Shown piece after piece: positions 37,025 through 45,048 of a stretch of 64,000 nt of DNA. Source of the DNA: Bradyrhizobium sp. CB1650 (GTDB lineage Bacteria > Pseudomonadota > Alphaproteobacteria > Rhizobiales > Xanthobacteraceae); contig NZ_CP121695.1 in NCBI RefSeq assembly GCF_029761915.1, positions 6,911,501 through 6,975,500 on the forward strand, read 5' to 3'. Position 1 is the first letter of the stretch. Each line of letters opens with the position of its first letter. The notes below the pieces were generated by a model. The model did no database searches. It was not told where the DNA came from and was given only the letters and a program-made list of their open reading frames with translations. A program made the translations under genes and the position numbers.

Positions 37025-37444
37025 CTAGCGCCTCCAGTTGCAGATACCGCCGGACCGGCACGGCCAGGTCTGGATGCGGGTGTCCATCGCCTGCGCGTCG
37101 AGCGGATTGCCGTGACGATGCGCGAGCTTGGTGCGCGCGGCGCCGCGCGGCTGCGCGCTCCTCGTGCGAGCGACCTTCGGCGCCGGCACGTGCACGCGCT
37201 CGGCCGCAACCTTCTTCGGCACGTCCATCGGACGGGCGCGCGCTTGCGCGTCGCTGCCGCCACGCGCCTCGAGCGCGACCGGCGCGAACTGCGTCTCCGG
37301 CCCGAGCCGCTTCGGCGACAGCACGGCCTTGGACAGATCGAGGCTCAGATAGTCGTCGGGCTTGTATTCGTCGGCGCGCGAGATGCCGCCCCATGCGAGC
37401 GCGAGGGCAGCAACGAGTGCAAAATGAACGCCTTTCAGGACCAC
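37025..37444 (-). CDS. Small secreted basic protein, unknown
   Basis: 139 residues. The GTG start at 37444 has AGGAGG six bases upstream. Signal peptide MVLKGVHFALVAALALAWGG. The mature part is hydrophilic and basic (Ala/Arg/Pro-rich) with two Cys near the end (PCRSGGICNWRR), which could pair. I do not recognise it. Confidence 0.6.
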   Translation of the reverse strand: MVLKGVHFALVAALALAWGGISRADEYKPDDYLSLDLSKAVLSPKRLGPETQFAPVALEARGGSDAQARARPMDVPKKVAAERVHVPAPKVARTRSAQPRGAARTKLAHRHGNPLDAQAMDTRIQTWPCRSGGICNWRR

Positions 37445-37551
37445 GGACGCCTCCTGAAACCTGATTATCGGGGCAATTTACCCCTATTTAGGAGGCGCTG
37501 CGGGCAATTCCAGCGACCGTTTGCCGCCAGGGTTAAGACTGTACGGACGTC

Positions 37552-38553
37552 TCAAGCGACCTTTCGCGCTACGCCCGCCCCGTCCAGGAACCCCATCAGG
37601 CGGCTGCGGATAATGGTTTCCGCCTCGCCCATGATACGATCGACGAGTTCCTTGCAGGAGGGAACGTCATGGATCAGTCCTGCGACCATGCCGCAGCTCC
37701 AGGCGCCGGCATCCATCTGACCCTCGATCATGATCTTTGGATAGATGCCCGCGACCTGGTCGTGGATGTCGTCGATCTCGAGCTTGTCACCTCTCTCGCG
37801 CTCGATCTCGAGCAGGCGATCGACGTTGGCGTTCTTCAGCACGCGCTCGGTGTTGCGCAGCGCGCGCATGATCAGGCGAGTGTCGAGCTCGGTGGCGGCG
37901 ACCAGTGCGTTCTTCACGTTCTGATGCACCGGTGCTTCCTTGGTGGCGATGAAGCGCGTGCCCATGTTCATGCCGGCCGCTCCCAGTGACAGCGCGGCGA
38001 CGAGGCTGCGCCCGTCAGCCATCCCGCCGGAGGCGACGAAGGGGATCTTCAACTCTTCCGCCGCACGCGGCAGCAGGATCATGTTCGGGATGTCGTCTTC
38101 ACCGGGATGACCGCCGCACTCGAAACCATCGACGCTGACGGCATCGCAGCCGATCCGCTCGGCCTTGAGCGAGTGGCGCACCGAGGTGCATTTGTGGATG
38201 ATCTTGATGCCGGCCGCCTTCATCGCCGGCATGTATTGTTCGGGACTGCGGCCCGCGGTCTCCACGATCTTGACTCCGCCCTCGACAATGGCCGCGATGT
38301 ATTCCGGATAGGGCGGCGCCGAGAAGGTCGGCAGGAAGGTGAGGTTCACGCCGAACGGCTTGTCGGTCATGTCGTGGCAGCGCGCGATCTCCTTCGCGAG
38401 CAGCTCCGGCGTCTTCTGCGTCAGGCCGGTGATGATGCCGAGCCCGCCCGCATTGGACACAGCGGAGGCAAGCTCTGCAAAGCCGACGAAATGCATGCCG
38501 CCCTGAATGATGGGGTGCTCGATGCCGAACAGTTCGGTGATCGCGGTCTTCAC
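37552..38553 (-). CDS. Nitronate monooxygenase-type flavoenzyme
   Basis: 333 residues. A GTG start at 38553 with GGGAGG eight bases upstream is preferred; the open frame to 38700 has no such site. The 2-nitropropane dioxygenase/NMO family shows in HPIIQGGMHFVGFAELASAV, SNAGGLGIITG, SVDGFECGGHPGED, PFVASGGMADGRSLVAAL and LGAAGMNMGTRF (FMN phosphate binding). It oxidises alkyl nitronates or related compounds. It lies upstream of nothing and downstream of an SDR gene on the same strand by 64 bases. Confidence 0.9.
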   Translation of the reverse strand: MKTAITELFGIEHPIIQGGMHFVGFAELASAVSNAGGLGIITGLTQKTPELLAKEIARCHDMTDKPFGVNLTFLPTFSAPPYPEYIAAIVEGGVKIVETAGRSPEQYMPAMKAAGIKIIHKCTSVRHSLKAERIGCDAVSVDGFECGGHPGEDDIPNMILLPRAAEELKIPFVASGGMADGRSLVAALSLGAAGMNMGTRFIATKEAPVHQNVKNALVAATELDTRLIMRALRNTERVLKNANVDRLLEIERERGDKLEIDDIHDQVAGIYPKIMIEGQMDAGAWSCGMVAGLIHDVPSCKELVDRIMGEAETIIRSRLMGFLDGAGVARKVA

Positions 38554-38617
38554 GTATTGGGCCTCCCGACGTTTTGGTTCGCGTTTATGACAGTCTAGCC
38601 GGAGTTTTGCGCAGCGG

Positions 38618-39361
38618 TCACCATTTCTCTCCGAACGGCCGGATCTCCATCTCGAAGGTCCAGGCGCTCTTCGGCTGCTGATAGAGCTGCCAATAAGCAT
38701 CCGCGACCGACGACGGCGGCATCAGGAGGTCGGGATTGTCCAGTGCGTTGGGGCCGAGCGCCTCGAGCCGGCGCTGCCGCACCCATTCGGTGTCAACCCC
38801 GGAATCGATGATGAGATGGGCGACGTGAATGTTCTTCGGTCCCAGTTCGCGCGCCATCGCCTGCGCGACGGCGCGCAGGCCAAACTTGGCGCTGGCGAAG
38901 GCAGCAAAGCCGCTGCCGCCGCGCAAGGAGGCGGTGGCACCGGTGAAGAAGATGTTGCCGCCGCCGCGCGGCAGCATCAATCGCGTTGCCTCGCGGCCGG
39001 CGAGAAAGCCGGAATAGCAGGCCATCTCCCACACTTTGCGGAATACACGTTCGGTGGTGTCGAGGATCGGGAAATTGACGTTGGCGCCCACGTTGAAGAT
39101 GCAGACCTCGAGCGGCGCGTGCTGGTCAGCGTCGTTGAGAAAGGAGGTGATGTCCTCCTCCTTCCGCGCGTCCAGCGAGCGTGCATGGATCTCGCCGCCG
39201 GCAGCCTCGATATCCTTGACCAGCGGCGCGAGCTTGTCGCCGTTGCGGCGGCCGGCGAAGATCGAAAAGCCCTCGGCGGCGAACCTCTTGGCAATCTCGG
39301 CACCGATGAAGTCGCCGGCGCCGATGACGGCGACTGTGGCGTTTCGCTTGGGCAAGGTCAC
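38618..39361 (-). CDS. SDR family oxidoreductase
   Basis: 247 residues. The cofactor loop VAVIGAGDFIGAEIAKRF is close to the SDR TGxxxGIG motif; the catalytic Ser is in IFFTGATASLRGG, but the usual Tyr-x3-Lys reads FASAKFGLRA, so the Tyr is replaced by Phe. This raises the chance of altered chemistry or a binding role. The GTG start at 39361 follows AGGAG with little space; a TTG six bases in (39355) would fit AGGAGG better. It is divergent from the HxlR regulator, which may control it. Confidence 0.82.
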   Translation of the reverse strand: MTLPKRNATVAVIGAGDFIGAEIAKRFAAEGFSIFAGRRNGDKLAPLVKDIEAAGGEIHARSLDARKEEDITSFLNDADQHAPLEVCIFNVGANVNFPILDTTERVFRKVWEMACYSGFLAGREATRLMLPRGGGNIFFTGATASLRGGSGFAAFASAKFGLRAVAQAMARELGPKNIHVAHLIIDSGVDTEWVRQRRLEALGPNALDNPDLLMPPSSVADAYWQLYQQPKSAWTFEMEIRPFGEKW

Positions 39362-39541
39362 CTCCTCCGTGAATGCCGCCGCTTCGTCCCGGAGCCGCGG
39401 CTGTTGTGACGGACCGCAAGGCTATAGTTCTAAAATAGAACTGTCAAATCTCGGATACGGATGTTAAGATATCGCCGGAATATCCTTTATCCGTCAAATA
39501 AGTTCCTTTTTCAGACTAACAGGCGCCGGAGATATCCGATC

Positions 39542-40009
39542 ATGAAATGGGACACGCTCGAGGAAGAGCCCTGCTCGCTGGCCCGCACCGTCGCCGTGGT
39601 CGGCGACCGCTGGACGCTTCTGATCCTGCGCGAGTGCTTTCTGCGGGTGCGCCGTTTCGAGGGTTTCCAGTCCGCGCTCCAGATCACGCGGCATTTGCTC
39701 TCGGAGCGGCTGAAGAAGCTGGTCCGCTTCGGCATCCTGCGTCGCGTCCCCTATTCCGAGGCGCCCAAGCGTTATGAATACATCCTCACGCAAAAGGGAC
39801 TCGACCTCTATCCGATCATCATGGCGATGGTGCATTGGGGCGACATCCATATGAGTGACGAGCGCGGCCGCCCGCTGCTGCACGAGCACAAGAGTTGCGG
39901 CAAGCTGTTCGATCCCGTCATGGTGTGCTCCGAATGCGGCGACGTGCTGCACGCCAGGCAGGTGCATGTGCATGCTGGGCCGGGACGAAGGGAGGCGGCG
40001 ACAGGGTGA
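39542..40009 (+). CDS. HxlR-family winged-helix regulator
   Basis: 155 residues from ATG 39542. The HxlR pattern is clear: WDTLEEEPCSLARTVAVVGD, RWTLLILRECFL, FEGFQSALQITRHLLSERLK and VPYSEAPKRYEYILTQKGLDL. The N-terminal Cys may be a redox sensor, as in related regulators. The C-terminal CSECGDVLHARQ gives a CxxC pair. It sits divergent from the SDR/NMO genes and probably regulates them. Confidence 0.92.
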   Translation: MKWDTLEEEPCSLARTVAVVGDRWTLLILRECFLRVRRFEGFQSALQITRHLLSERLKKLVRFGILRRVPYSEAPKRYEYILTQKGLDLYPIIMAMVHWGDIHMSDERGRPLLHEHKSCGKLFDPVMVCSECGDVLHARQVHVHAGPGRREAATG

Positions 40010-40196
40010 GCCACGCTAGCGCCTCGCTGAACGTTGGCATTGGTGCGAGTTTGCGCCTAAACTTCCGGTGTCGTCCCGGCGAAGATCGGGCCCCATAACC
40101 CCAATGACGGAATTCGTTGATGCGGTGTACGCCCGCCTCCCCATGTCGTCGTGAGAGACACTGTACGCAACTGCTTCGGGGTCGGCGCGGCACCCC

Positions 40197-41723
40197 TCAA
40201 TGCGCCCGCGCTGGCGCGCGCAGATCGATTGAGCGCAGCACCGCGGCGGTCGGAATCATCAGCACGGCGATGATCGCGAGCGTCCAGAACACGTCGATAT
40301 AGGCGAGGAGGTCGACCTGCTGCTGCAAGGTCTTGCCGACCCAGGCAATCGCCTGCGAGGCGGCGTCCGACGCGTTGGAGCCCTGCGCCTGGAAGAAGCG
40401 CGTCATCGTGTCGATGCTCTGCTGGTAGCCGATATCGGACGGCGCGGCGTGCTCGATCAGCCGGCTTTGATGAAATTGCTGGCGCTGCGCCAGAATCGTC
40501 TGGGCCAGCGCCACACCCATGGAGCCGCCGATATTGCGCGCGACGTTGATCAACGCCGAGGCCTGGTTGGTCTTGTCCGGCGGCACGCCGTCATAGGACG
40601 CGGTCGTCACCGGCAGGAACAGGAACGGAAGGCCCATGGCGAGGAAGATGCGCGCCATGGCCGCATAGCCGTAGGTGATGTCGCCGGTCAGCCCGGTGAG
40701 ATGCCACATCGAGAAGGCGACCATCGCGGCTCCCGCCATGATGAGATATTTCGGCTGCACCGAGCTCACGAGCCGTCCGACCACGGGCATCAACACCAGC
40801 GTCGCGATGCCGCCGGGTGACAGGGCAAGGCCCGCGAGCATCGCCGTATAGCCCAACTCGGTTTGCAGAAGCTGCGGGATGAGCTGGGTCGTCGAAATCA
40901 GCACCGCGCCGGTGCCGAGCATGACCAGAAAGCAGGCGCCGAACTGCCGCCGGCCGAGCAGGCGGATGTCCACGATGGGATCCTCACGCGTCAATTCCCA
41001 GGGGATCAACGTAACCAGGGATACGCCCGCGAGCAGCGCGAAGGTCACGATCATGTTCGAGCCGAACCAGTCGTTGCGCTGGCCCTCATCGAGCGCGAAT
41101 TCGAGCGAGCCGAGTCCGATCGCGACCAGCAGGAAACCGACATAGTCGACACGCAGGCCCTTGCTCAGGAGCTGCGCCCTCTCCTCTTCCGCGCCTGACG
41201 GCTCCTTGACCAGCGCACCGACCAGAAACAGCGAGAGCAATCCCATCGGCACGTTGATCAGGAACACCCAGTGCCAAGAATAGGTGTCGGTGATCCAGCC
41301 GCCGAGCGTCGGGCCGATCACCGGTGCGACGACGACGGCCACGCCGTAGATGGCAAAGGCCTGGCCGCGCTTGTGGGGCGGAAAGGAGTCGGCGAGGATG
41401 GCCTGCTCGCTGGTCGCCATGCCACCGCCGCCGAGGCCCTGCAAGATGCGAAACAGCACCAGCGCCTCGAGATTCCAGGCGAAGCCGCACAGCAGCGAGG
41501 CCAGCGAGAACGTGGCCACGCACATCATGTAGAAGCGCTTGCGGCCGATCACGGTCGAGAGCCATCCCGAGATCGACAGCACGATGGCGTTGGCGACGAG
41601 ATAGCTGGTGATGACGTAGGTACTCTCGTCGATGCCGACGGCAAGCGCGCCCGCGATGTGACGCAGCGCGACATTGGCGATCGTGGTGTCGAGCACCTCC
41701 ATGAAGGTGGCGATCGAGACCAC
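40197..41723 (-). CDS. DHA2-family (EmrB-like) drug efflux MFS transporter, start likely frameshifted
   Basis: 508 residues as an uninterrupted frame starting at GTG 41723. About fourteen membrane segments, with MEVLDTTIANVALRHIAG (DHA2 signature), WLSTVIGRKRFYMM and GPTLGGWITDTYSWHWVFLIN. It exports drugs or lipophilic compounds with the upstream HlyD partner. The frame is open upstream to 41811 and encodes a normal N-terminus (AAGGHNPYLIAFVVSIATF), but no ATG lies in it. The natural ATG, overlapping the HlyD stop, is one frame off, so the first 90 bases may contain a frameshift. Confidence 0.85.
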   Translation of the reverse strand: MVSIATFMEVLDTTIANVALRHIAGALAVGIDESTYVITSYLVANAIVLSISGWLSTVIGRKRFYMMCVATFSLASLLCGFAWNLEALVLFRILQGLGGGGMATSEQAILADSFPPHKRGQAFAIYGVAVVVAPVIGPTLGGWITDTYSWHWVFLINVPMGLLSLFLVGALVKEPSGAEEERAQLLSKGLRVDYVGFLLVAIGLGSLEFALDEGQRNDWFGSNMIVTFALLAGVSLVTLIPWELTREDPIVDIRLLGRRQFGACFLVMLGTGAVLISTTQLIPQLLQTELGYTAMLAGLALSPGGIATLVLMPVVGRLVSSVQPKYLIMAGAAMVAFSMWHLTGLTGDITYGYAAMARIFLAMGLPFLFLPVTTASYDGVPPDKTNQASALINVARNIGGSMGVALAQTILAQRQQFHQSRLIEHAAPSDIGYQQSIDTMTRFFQAQGSNASDAASQAIAWVGKTLQQQVDLLAYIDVFWTLAIIAVLMIPTAAVLRSIDLRAPARAH

Positions 41724-41810
41724 GAAGGCGATCAGATAGGGATTGTGCCCGCCGGCCGCCGAGCGCTCCGGCGACCAGCCGCCGGCCGACGCGCCACCTT
41801 GCGACGTCCG

Positions 41811-42971
41811 TCATCGCACCTTCGCCCAGGGCACGACCGACATGCCGGGACCGACCGGCAGGTCGGCCGGCCAGTTGTCGACCACGATCTTCACAGGTAC
41901 ACGCTGCACAACCTTGACGTAATTGCCCGTCGCATTCTCCGCCGGCAGCAGGCTGAAGGCAGTGCCCGAGCCGGGCTGTACGGAATCCACACGGCCGGTC
42001 AGCTTGCGTCCGGGGTAGGCATCGATGCGGATTTCGACCGGCTGGCCCGGCCGCATGTCGTTGAGCTGGGTTTCCTTGTAGTTGGCGACGATCCAGACCT
42101 CGTCGGGCACGAACATCATCAGGCTCTGCCCGGCCGTGACGAACGTGCCCTTGGCGCCGCTGAGCTTGACCACGCGGCCGGACTGCACCGCGACGACGTT
42201 GGTGTATTGCAGGTTCAGCTTGGCCTGATCGAGCTGCGCCTGCGATTGCTGGAGCTGTGCCCTGGTGCCCTCGAGCTGAGCCTTCAGCGTCTTGATGCCA
42301 ACCTCGGCGGCGGTCACCGCCGTCTTGGCGCGCTCGGTGTTGGCCTGTTGCGCCAAAAGATCGGAGCGGGTCTGCTGCTGGCGCTGCACGGTGCCGGCGC
42401 CCTTCTCGACGAGGTCCTGGGCCCGCGCGAACTCCTCTTGCGAGAACTGGAGCTGGGCCTGGGCCTGTTCGAGCTGGGCCTGAGCCTGCTTGATCTGCTC
42501 CTGCTGCGAATCGATCTGCGCCTCGACATTCGCGATGTTCGCTTTCGAGACCTCCACCTGCGCCGCGGCCTGATCGACGGCGATCCGGTAGTCGCGCTCG
42601 TCGATCTTGGCCAGGAGATCACCGGCATTGACATGCTGGTTGTCCGTGACCGGGATATCGGTCACATAGCCGCCGACCTTCGAGGCCACGGAAAAACTGC
42701 GCGCCGCGACGAAGGCATCATCGGTGGATTCATAGTGGCGAATCTGGAGCCAGTAGAGCAAACCGCCCGCCAGCGCCGCCAACAGAACGATGGCGCCGAC
42801 CGCGGCGAGCAGCCAGTGCTCGCGAAGCCGGTCACGCAGTGATGGCGCTTTCGCCTGCTCTTGCGACTGATCTGCGCCCTCGCGGGATCTATCGGGCGCA
42901 GTCTTCGGAGCTTCTTTCGTCCTCTGCGGCTGCTCCGCGGACGGCCCGTGCTCCCGGGTTTGAGCATCCAC
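41811..42971 (-). CDS. HlyD/EmrA-family membrane fusion protein
   Basis: 386 residues from GTG 42971, with AGAGG eight bases upstream; the frame opens to 43088. A polar N-terminal part is followed by one transmembrane helix (LLAAVGAIVLLAALAGGLLYWL), then the biotinyl-lipoyl-like ESTDDAFVAARSFSVASKV, a long alpha-hairpin rich in Gln/Ala (about 110-260), and the barrel domain. It bridges the inner membrane DHA2 pump to an outer-membrane channel. It is followed at once by the pump gene, an efflux operon. Confidence 0.9.
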   Translation of the reverse strand: MDAQTREHGPSAEQPQRTKEAPKTAPDRSREGADQSQEQAKAPSLRDRLREHWLLAAVGAIVLLAALAGGLLYWLQIRHYESTDDAFVAARSFSVASKVGGYVTDIPVTDNQHVNAGDLLAKIDERDYRIAVDQAAAQVEVSKANIANVEAQIDSQQEQIKQAQAQLEQAQAQLQFSQEEFARAQDLVEKGAGTVQRQQQTRSDLLAQQANTERAKTAVTAAEVGIKTLKAQLEGTRAQLQQSQAQLDQAKLNLQYTNVVAVQSGRVVKLSGAKGTFVTAGQSLMMFVPDEVWIVANYKETQLNDMRPGQPVEIRIDAYPGRKLTGRVDSVQPGSGTAFSLLPAENATGNYVKVVQRVPVKIVVDNWPADLPVGPGMSVVPWAKVR

Positions 42972-43105
42972 GGTGAACACCTCTATCGAGGATTGAACCG
43001 GCGCCAACCGGGCTGAACCAGGCTCGCGCCCCGGGGGCGTAACCGCAGCGCCCAAACATCGTTCCGGCGTCTGGAGCACCGCAGGCATTCGTGAATGAGC
43101 TGCTC

Positions 43106-43138
43106 CAAAAAGCGCGGCGCTCCGAGTGCCGCGCTTTT
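43106..43138. terminator. Bidirectional terminator
   Basis: AAAAGCGCGGC / GCCGCGCTTTT stem-loop with A/T tracts on both sides. It separates the efflux operon from the small stress-gene operon upstream on the same strand. Confidence 0.8.
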
Positions 43139-43160
43139 CATGCCGACGACATGGCTTGCG

Positions 43161-43319
43161 TCAATGCGTCTTGCTTTCGTGCCACTTTTCGAGGTCCGGT
43201 TTTGCTTCGCCCGACCTCTGCTCCTTCTCCGGATTGCCCTTCCAGGGCTTTTCCGTCTGCGCGTGCGATCCCCAGTCGTTCTGCTGCCGGGGATCATCGT
43301 TGGGGCGTTCCTTGCTCAT
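43161..43319 (-). CDS. Small hydrophilic stress-type protein (52 aa)
   Basis: 52 residues beginning MSKERPNDDPRQQNDWG and ending KPDLEKWHESKTH. It has a perfect ribosome site (AAGGAGG, six bases before ATG). The protein is strongly hydrophilic, probably disordered, and rich in Gln, Lys, Asp, Glu and Pro. It starts 26 bases after the PRC-barrel gene and shares its strand, so the two are likely one operon under the EcfG-like promoter at 43752-43776. The family is not known to me beyond a resemblance to small proteins of related species. Confidence 0.75.
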   Translation of the reverse strand: MSKERPNDDPRQQNDWGSHAQTEKPWKGNPEKEQRSGEAKPDLEKWHESKTH

Positions 43320-43345
43320 CGGACCTCCTTCCCCGATACGCGGGC

Positions 43346-43720
43346 TTATGCGACGGGAACCCCGTAATAGGCGTTGATGCCGCGCACTGCGGCATCATCG
43401 CCCCAGTTCCACTCGCCCTTCTCGCCATATTTCGGGGCGCCTTGCAGATCCTTGGCGGTGATCGCGGTGATGTATCCGCCGAGCTCGGTGTCATATTTCA
43501 GCGATTGCCAGGGCAACGGATAATGATCATTGCCGAGCCCCAAAATTCCTCCGAAGCCGAGCACCGCGTAGGACACCTTTCCGCTGATCTTGTCGATCAT
43601 CACGCGTTCGATCGAACCTATCCTGTTGCGATCGGCACCATAGACCGATGTTCCCTCGACCTTGTCGCTGCCAATCAAGCGGCCCATCTCGCGTCGGTCC
43701 AGTTCGCGTTGGTCCATCAT
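43346..43720 (-). CDS. PRC-barrel domain protein
   Basis: 124 residues from ATG 43720, with GGAG upstream. The PRC-barrel beta fold spans RLIGSDKVEGTSVYGADRN, ERVMIDKISGKVSYAVLGF and LPWQSLKYDTELGGYI. PRC-barrel proteins appear in photosynthetic reaction centres, in RimM and in many small stress proteins of rhizobia; this is of the last kind. The C-terminal GDDAAVRGINAYYGVP is common in that group. Cytoplasmic. Confidence 0.9.
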   Translation of the reverse strand: MMDQRELDRREMGRLIGSDKVEGTSVYGADRNRIGSIERVMIDKISGKVSYAVLGFGGILGLGNDHYPLPWQSLKYDTELGGYITAITAKDLQGAPKYGEKGEWNWGDDAAVRGINAYYGVPVA

Positions 43721-43751
43721 CTCAATTCTCCACTCAGCCATTGTGTGAACC

Positions 43752-43776
43752 AACCATGTACGCATGCGAACGTTCC
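43752..43776 (-). promoter_or_regulatory. EcfG-type promoter candidate for the PRC-barrel operon
   Basis: On the minus strand: GGAAC (43772-43776), 16 bases, GGTT (43752-43755), 31 bases before the PRC-barrel start. Confidence 0.6.
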
Positions 43777-43800
43777 GAGCGCGCGTTCCGCGACGCGTCA

Positions 43801-43825
43801 GGAACATCGTCGGAAATGCGCGGTT
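43801..43825 (+). promoter_or_regulatory. EcfG-type promoter candidate for the TPP-enzyme remnant
   Basis: GGAAC (43801-43805), 16 bases, GGTT (43822-43825), 39 bases before the remnant's ATG. It faces away from the site at 43752-43776. Confidence 0.55.
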
Positions 43826-43864
43826 CTTTCATACTCGACGGCGGAAAATCGGGAGTCGCCCGCG

Positions 43865-44081
43865 ATGTCACAGACCGTCTCCGACTTCATCGTTCAGCGA
43901 CTGCATCAACGGGGCGTCCGGCACATCTTCGGTTATCCCGGAGACGGCATCAATGGCGAGCGCATATGCGAAGTTCACGGGCCAGCTTGGCGTCTGCATC
44001 GCCACGTTGGGCAACGAGAGCGGCGTGATCAAGGGCGCGGCGCGGCAGTTGCTCGAAACGATCCTGCCGGGAAAGGAGTGA
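43865..44081 (+). pseudogene. Remnant of a thiamine-diphosphate (acetolactate synthase/pyruvate oxidase-like) gene
   Basis: The ATG at 43865 begins the family's typical N-terminus (VSDFIVQRLHQRGVRHIFG, YPGDGING). After about 30 codons the similarity moves to another frame, MASAYAKFTGQLGVCIAT, which belongs about 25 residues later in intact enzymes. That frame then runs into a short tail (GAARQLLETILPGKE) that looks like a C-terminus. So most of a roughly 550-codon gene is missing, with at least two deletions, one shifting the frame. It cannot make an active enzyme. The promoter seems intact. Confidence 0.75.
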
Positions 44082-44089
44082 GGTGAACC

Positions 44090-44317
44090 ATGACCGATTT
44101 TCGCGACATCCAGCACGGCGTCAACGACCCGGTCGATGGCGTCGACGTGAAGCGGCAATTCAACGACAACAAGACGCCGCATGAGCGGGCACAGCGCCAC
44201 GCCGACGTGCGTGCCGAGCCGACGGCGTCGCCGAGCGAGCCGTTTCTTCCCGAGGGACTTCGGCGCAAGCCGACCGATCCAATCAACCCGCGCACCGGTC
44301 GCAACCCGACGGACTAG
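44090..44317 (+). CDS. Small hydrophilic protein (75 aa)
   Basis: 75 residues with a good upstream site (AAGGAG ... GAGG). The sequence (MTDFRDIQHGVNDPVDGVDV, FNDNKTPHERAQRHADVRAE, PINPRTGRNPTD) is very polar with many Asp, Arg and Pro and is probably disordered. It starts nine bases after the TPP remnant, so it may use the same promoter and be the surviving part of that operon. Function unknown. Confidence 0.65.
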   Translation: MTDFRDIQHGVNDPVDGVDVKRQFNDNKTPHERAQRHADVRAEPTASPSEPFLPEGLRRKPTDPINPRTGRNPTD

Positions 44318-44408
44318 GCGTTTGGAACATCGACCTCCGCCGCATCTTGATCGCCGCAACACCGCGCAGCGCAGAGCCGCCGCGCCGACAACCCTGAGGG
44401 ATCGAGTC

Positions 44409-44963
44409 ATGAAACGAACAATGATTGCCTTGAGCTGCGTGCTTCTTGCAAGCCCGGTGCTCGCCCAATCGCTCGGTGAGAAGACCGGCGTCAATTCGGC
44501 GCTCGGCGTCGCGCCGGCCACCACCGACTTCGTCAAGGAGGTCGCGATCAGCGACATTTTCGAGATTGAGTCGAGCAAGCTCGCCGAGCAGAAGGGCAAT
44601 GCGCAGGAGAAATCCTTCGCCCAGCAGATGGTGACCGACCACACCAAGACCAGCGGCGAACTGAAGGGTCTGGTCGGCAACGGCAAGATCCAGGCAACGC
44701 TGCCGACGACGCTCGACAGCTCGCACCAGAGCAAGCTCGACAAGCTCAGGAATGCGACGGGTAAGGATTTCAGCTCCGACTACAATTCCTACCAGGTCAG
44801 CGCGCATGAGGACGCGGTCTCGCTGTTCGAGCGCTACGCCAAGGGCGGCGACAACGCCGAGCTGAAGAACTGGGCCGGCAAGACGCTGCCGGCGCTCAAG
44901 CATCACCTCGACATGGCCAAGGAGCTCGGCAGGGCGCCAAGCGTCGGCCAATCGAACAAGTAG
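44409..44963 (+). CDS. DUF4142 periplasmic protein
   Basis: 184 residues from ATG 44409 with GAGGG upstream. Signal peptide MKRTMIALSCVLLASPVLAQ. A four-helix ferritin-like-fold domain of the DUF4142 family follows: FVKEVAISDIFEIESSKLAE, FAQQMVTDHTKTSGELKGLV and YQVSAHEDAVSLFERYAKGG, ending in LPALKHHLDMAKEL. These proteins are often induced by stress; their molecular role is unclear. A distant paralogue occurs at 48147. Confidence 0.9.
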   Translation: MKRTMIALSCVLLASPVLAQSLGEKTGVNSALGVAPATTDFVKEVAISDIFEIESSKLAEQKGNAQEKSFAQQMVTDHTKTSGELKGLVGNGKIQATLPTTLDSSHQSKLDKLRNATGKDFSSDYNSYQVSAHEDAVSLFERYAKGGDNAELKNWAGKTLPALKHHLDMAKELGRAPSVGQSNK

Positions 44964-45048
44964 GCCGCCGGCGCCGCCTCGGCCAAGGAACCATCACTGT
45001 CATCCGGATTTACAACCGTCGTGAGGAAATTTTCGTCAACGCAGATCG

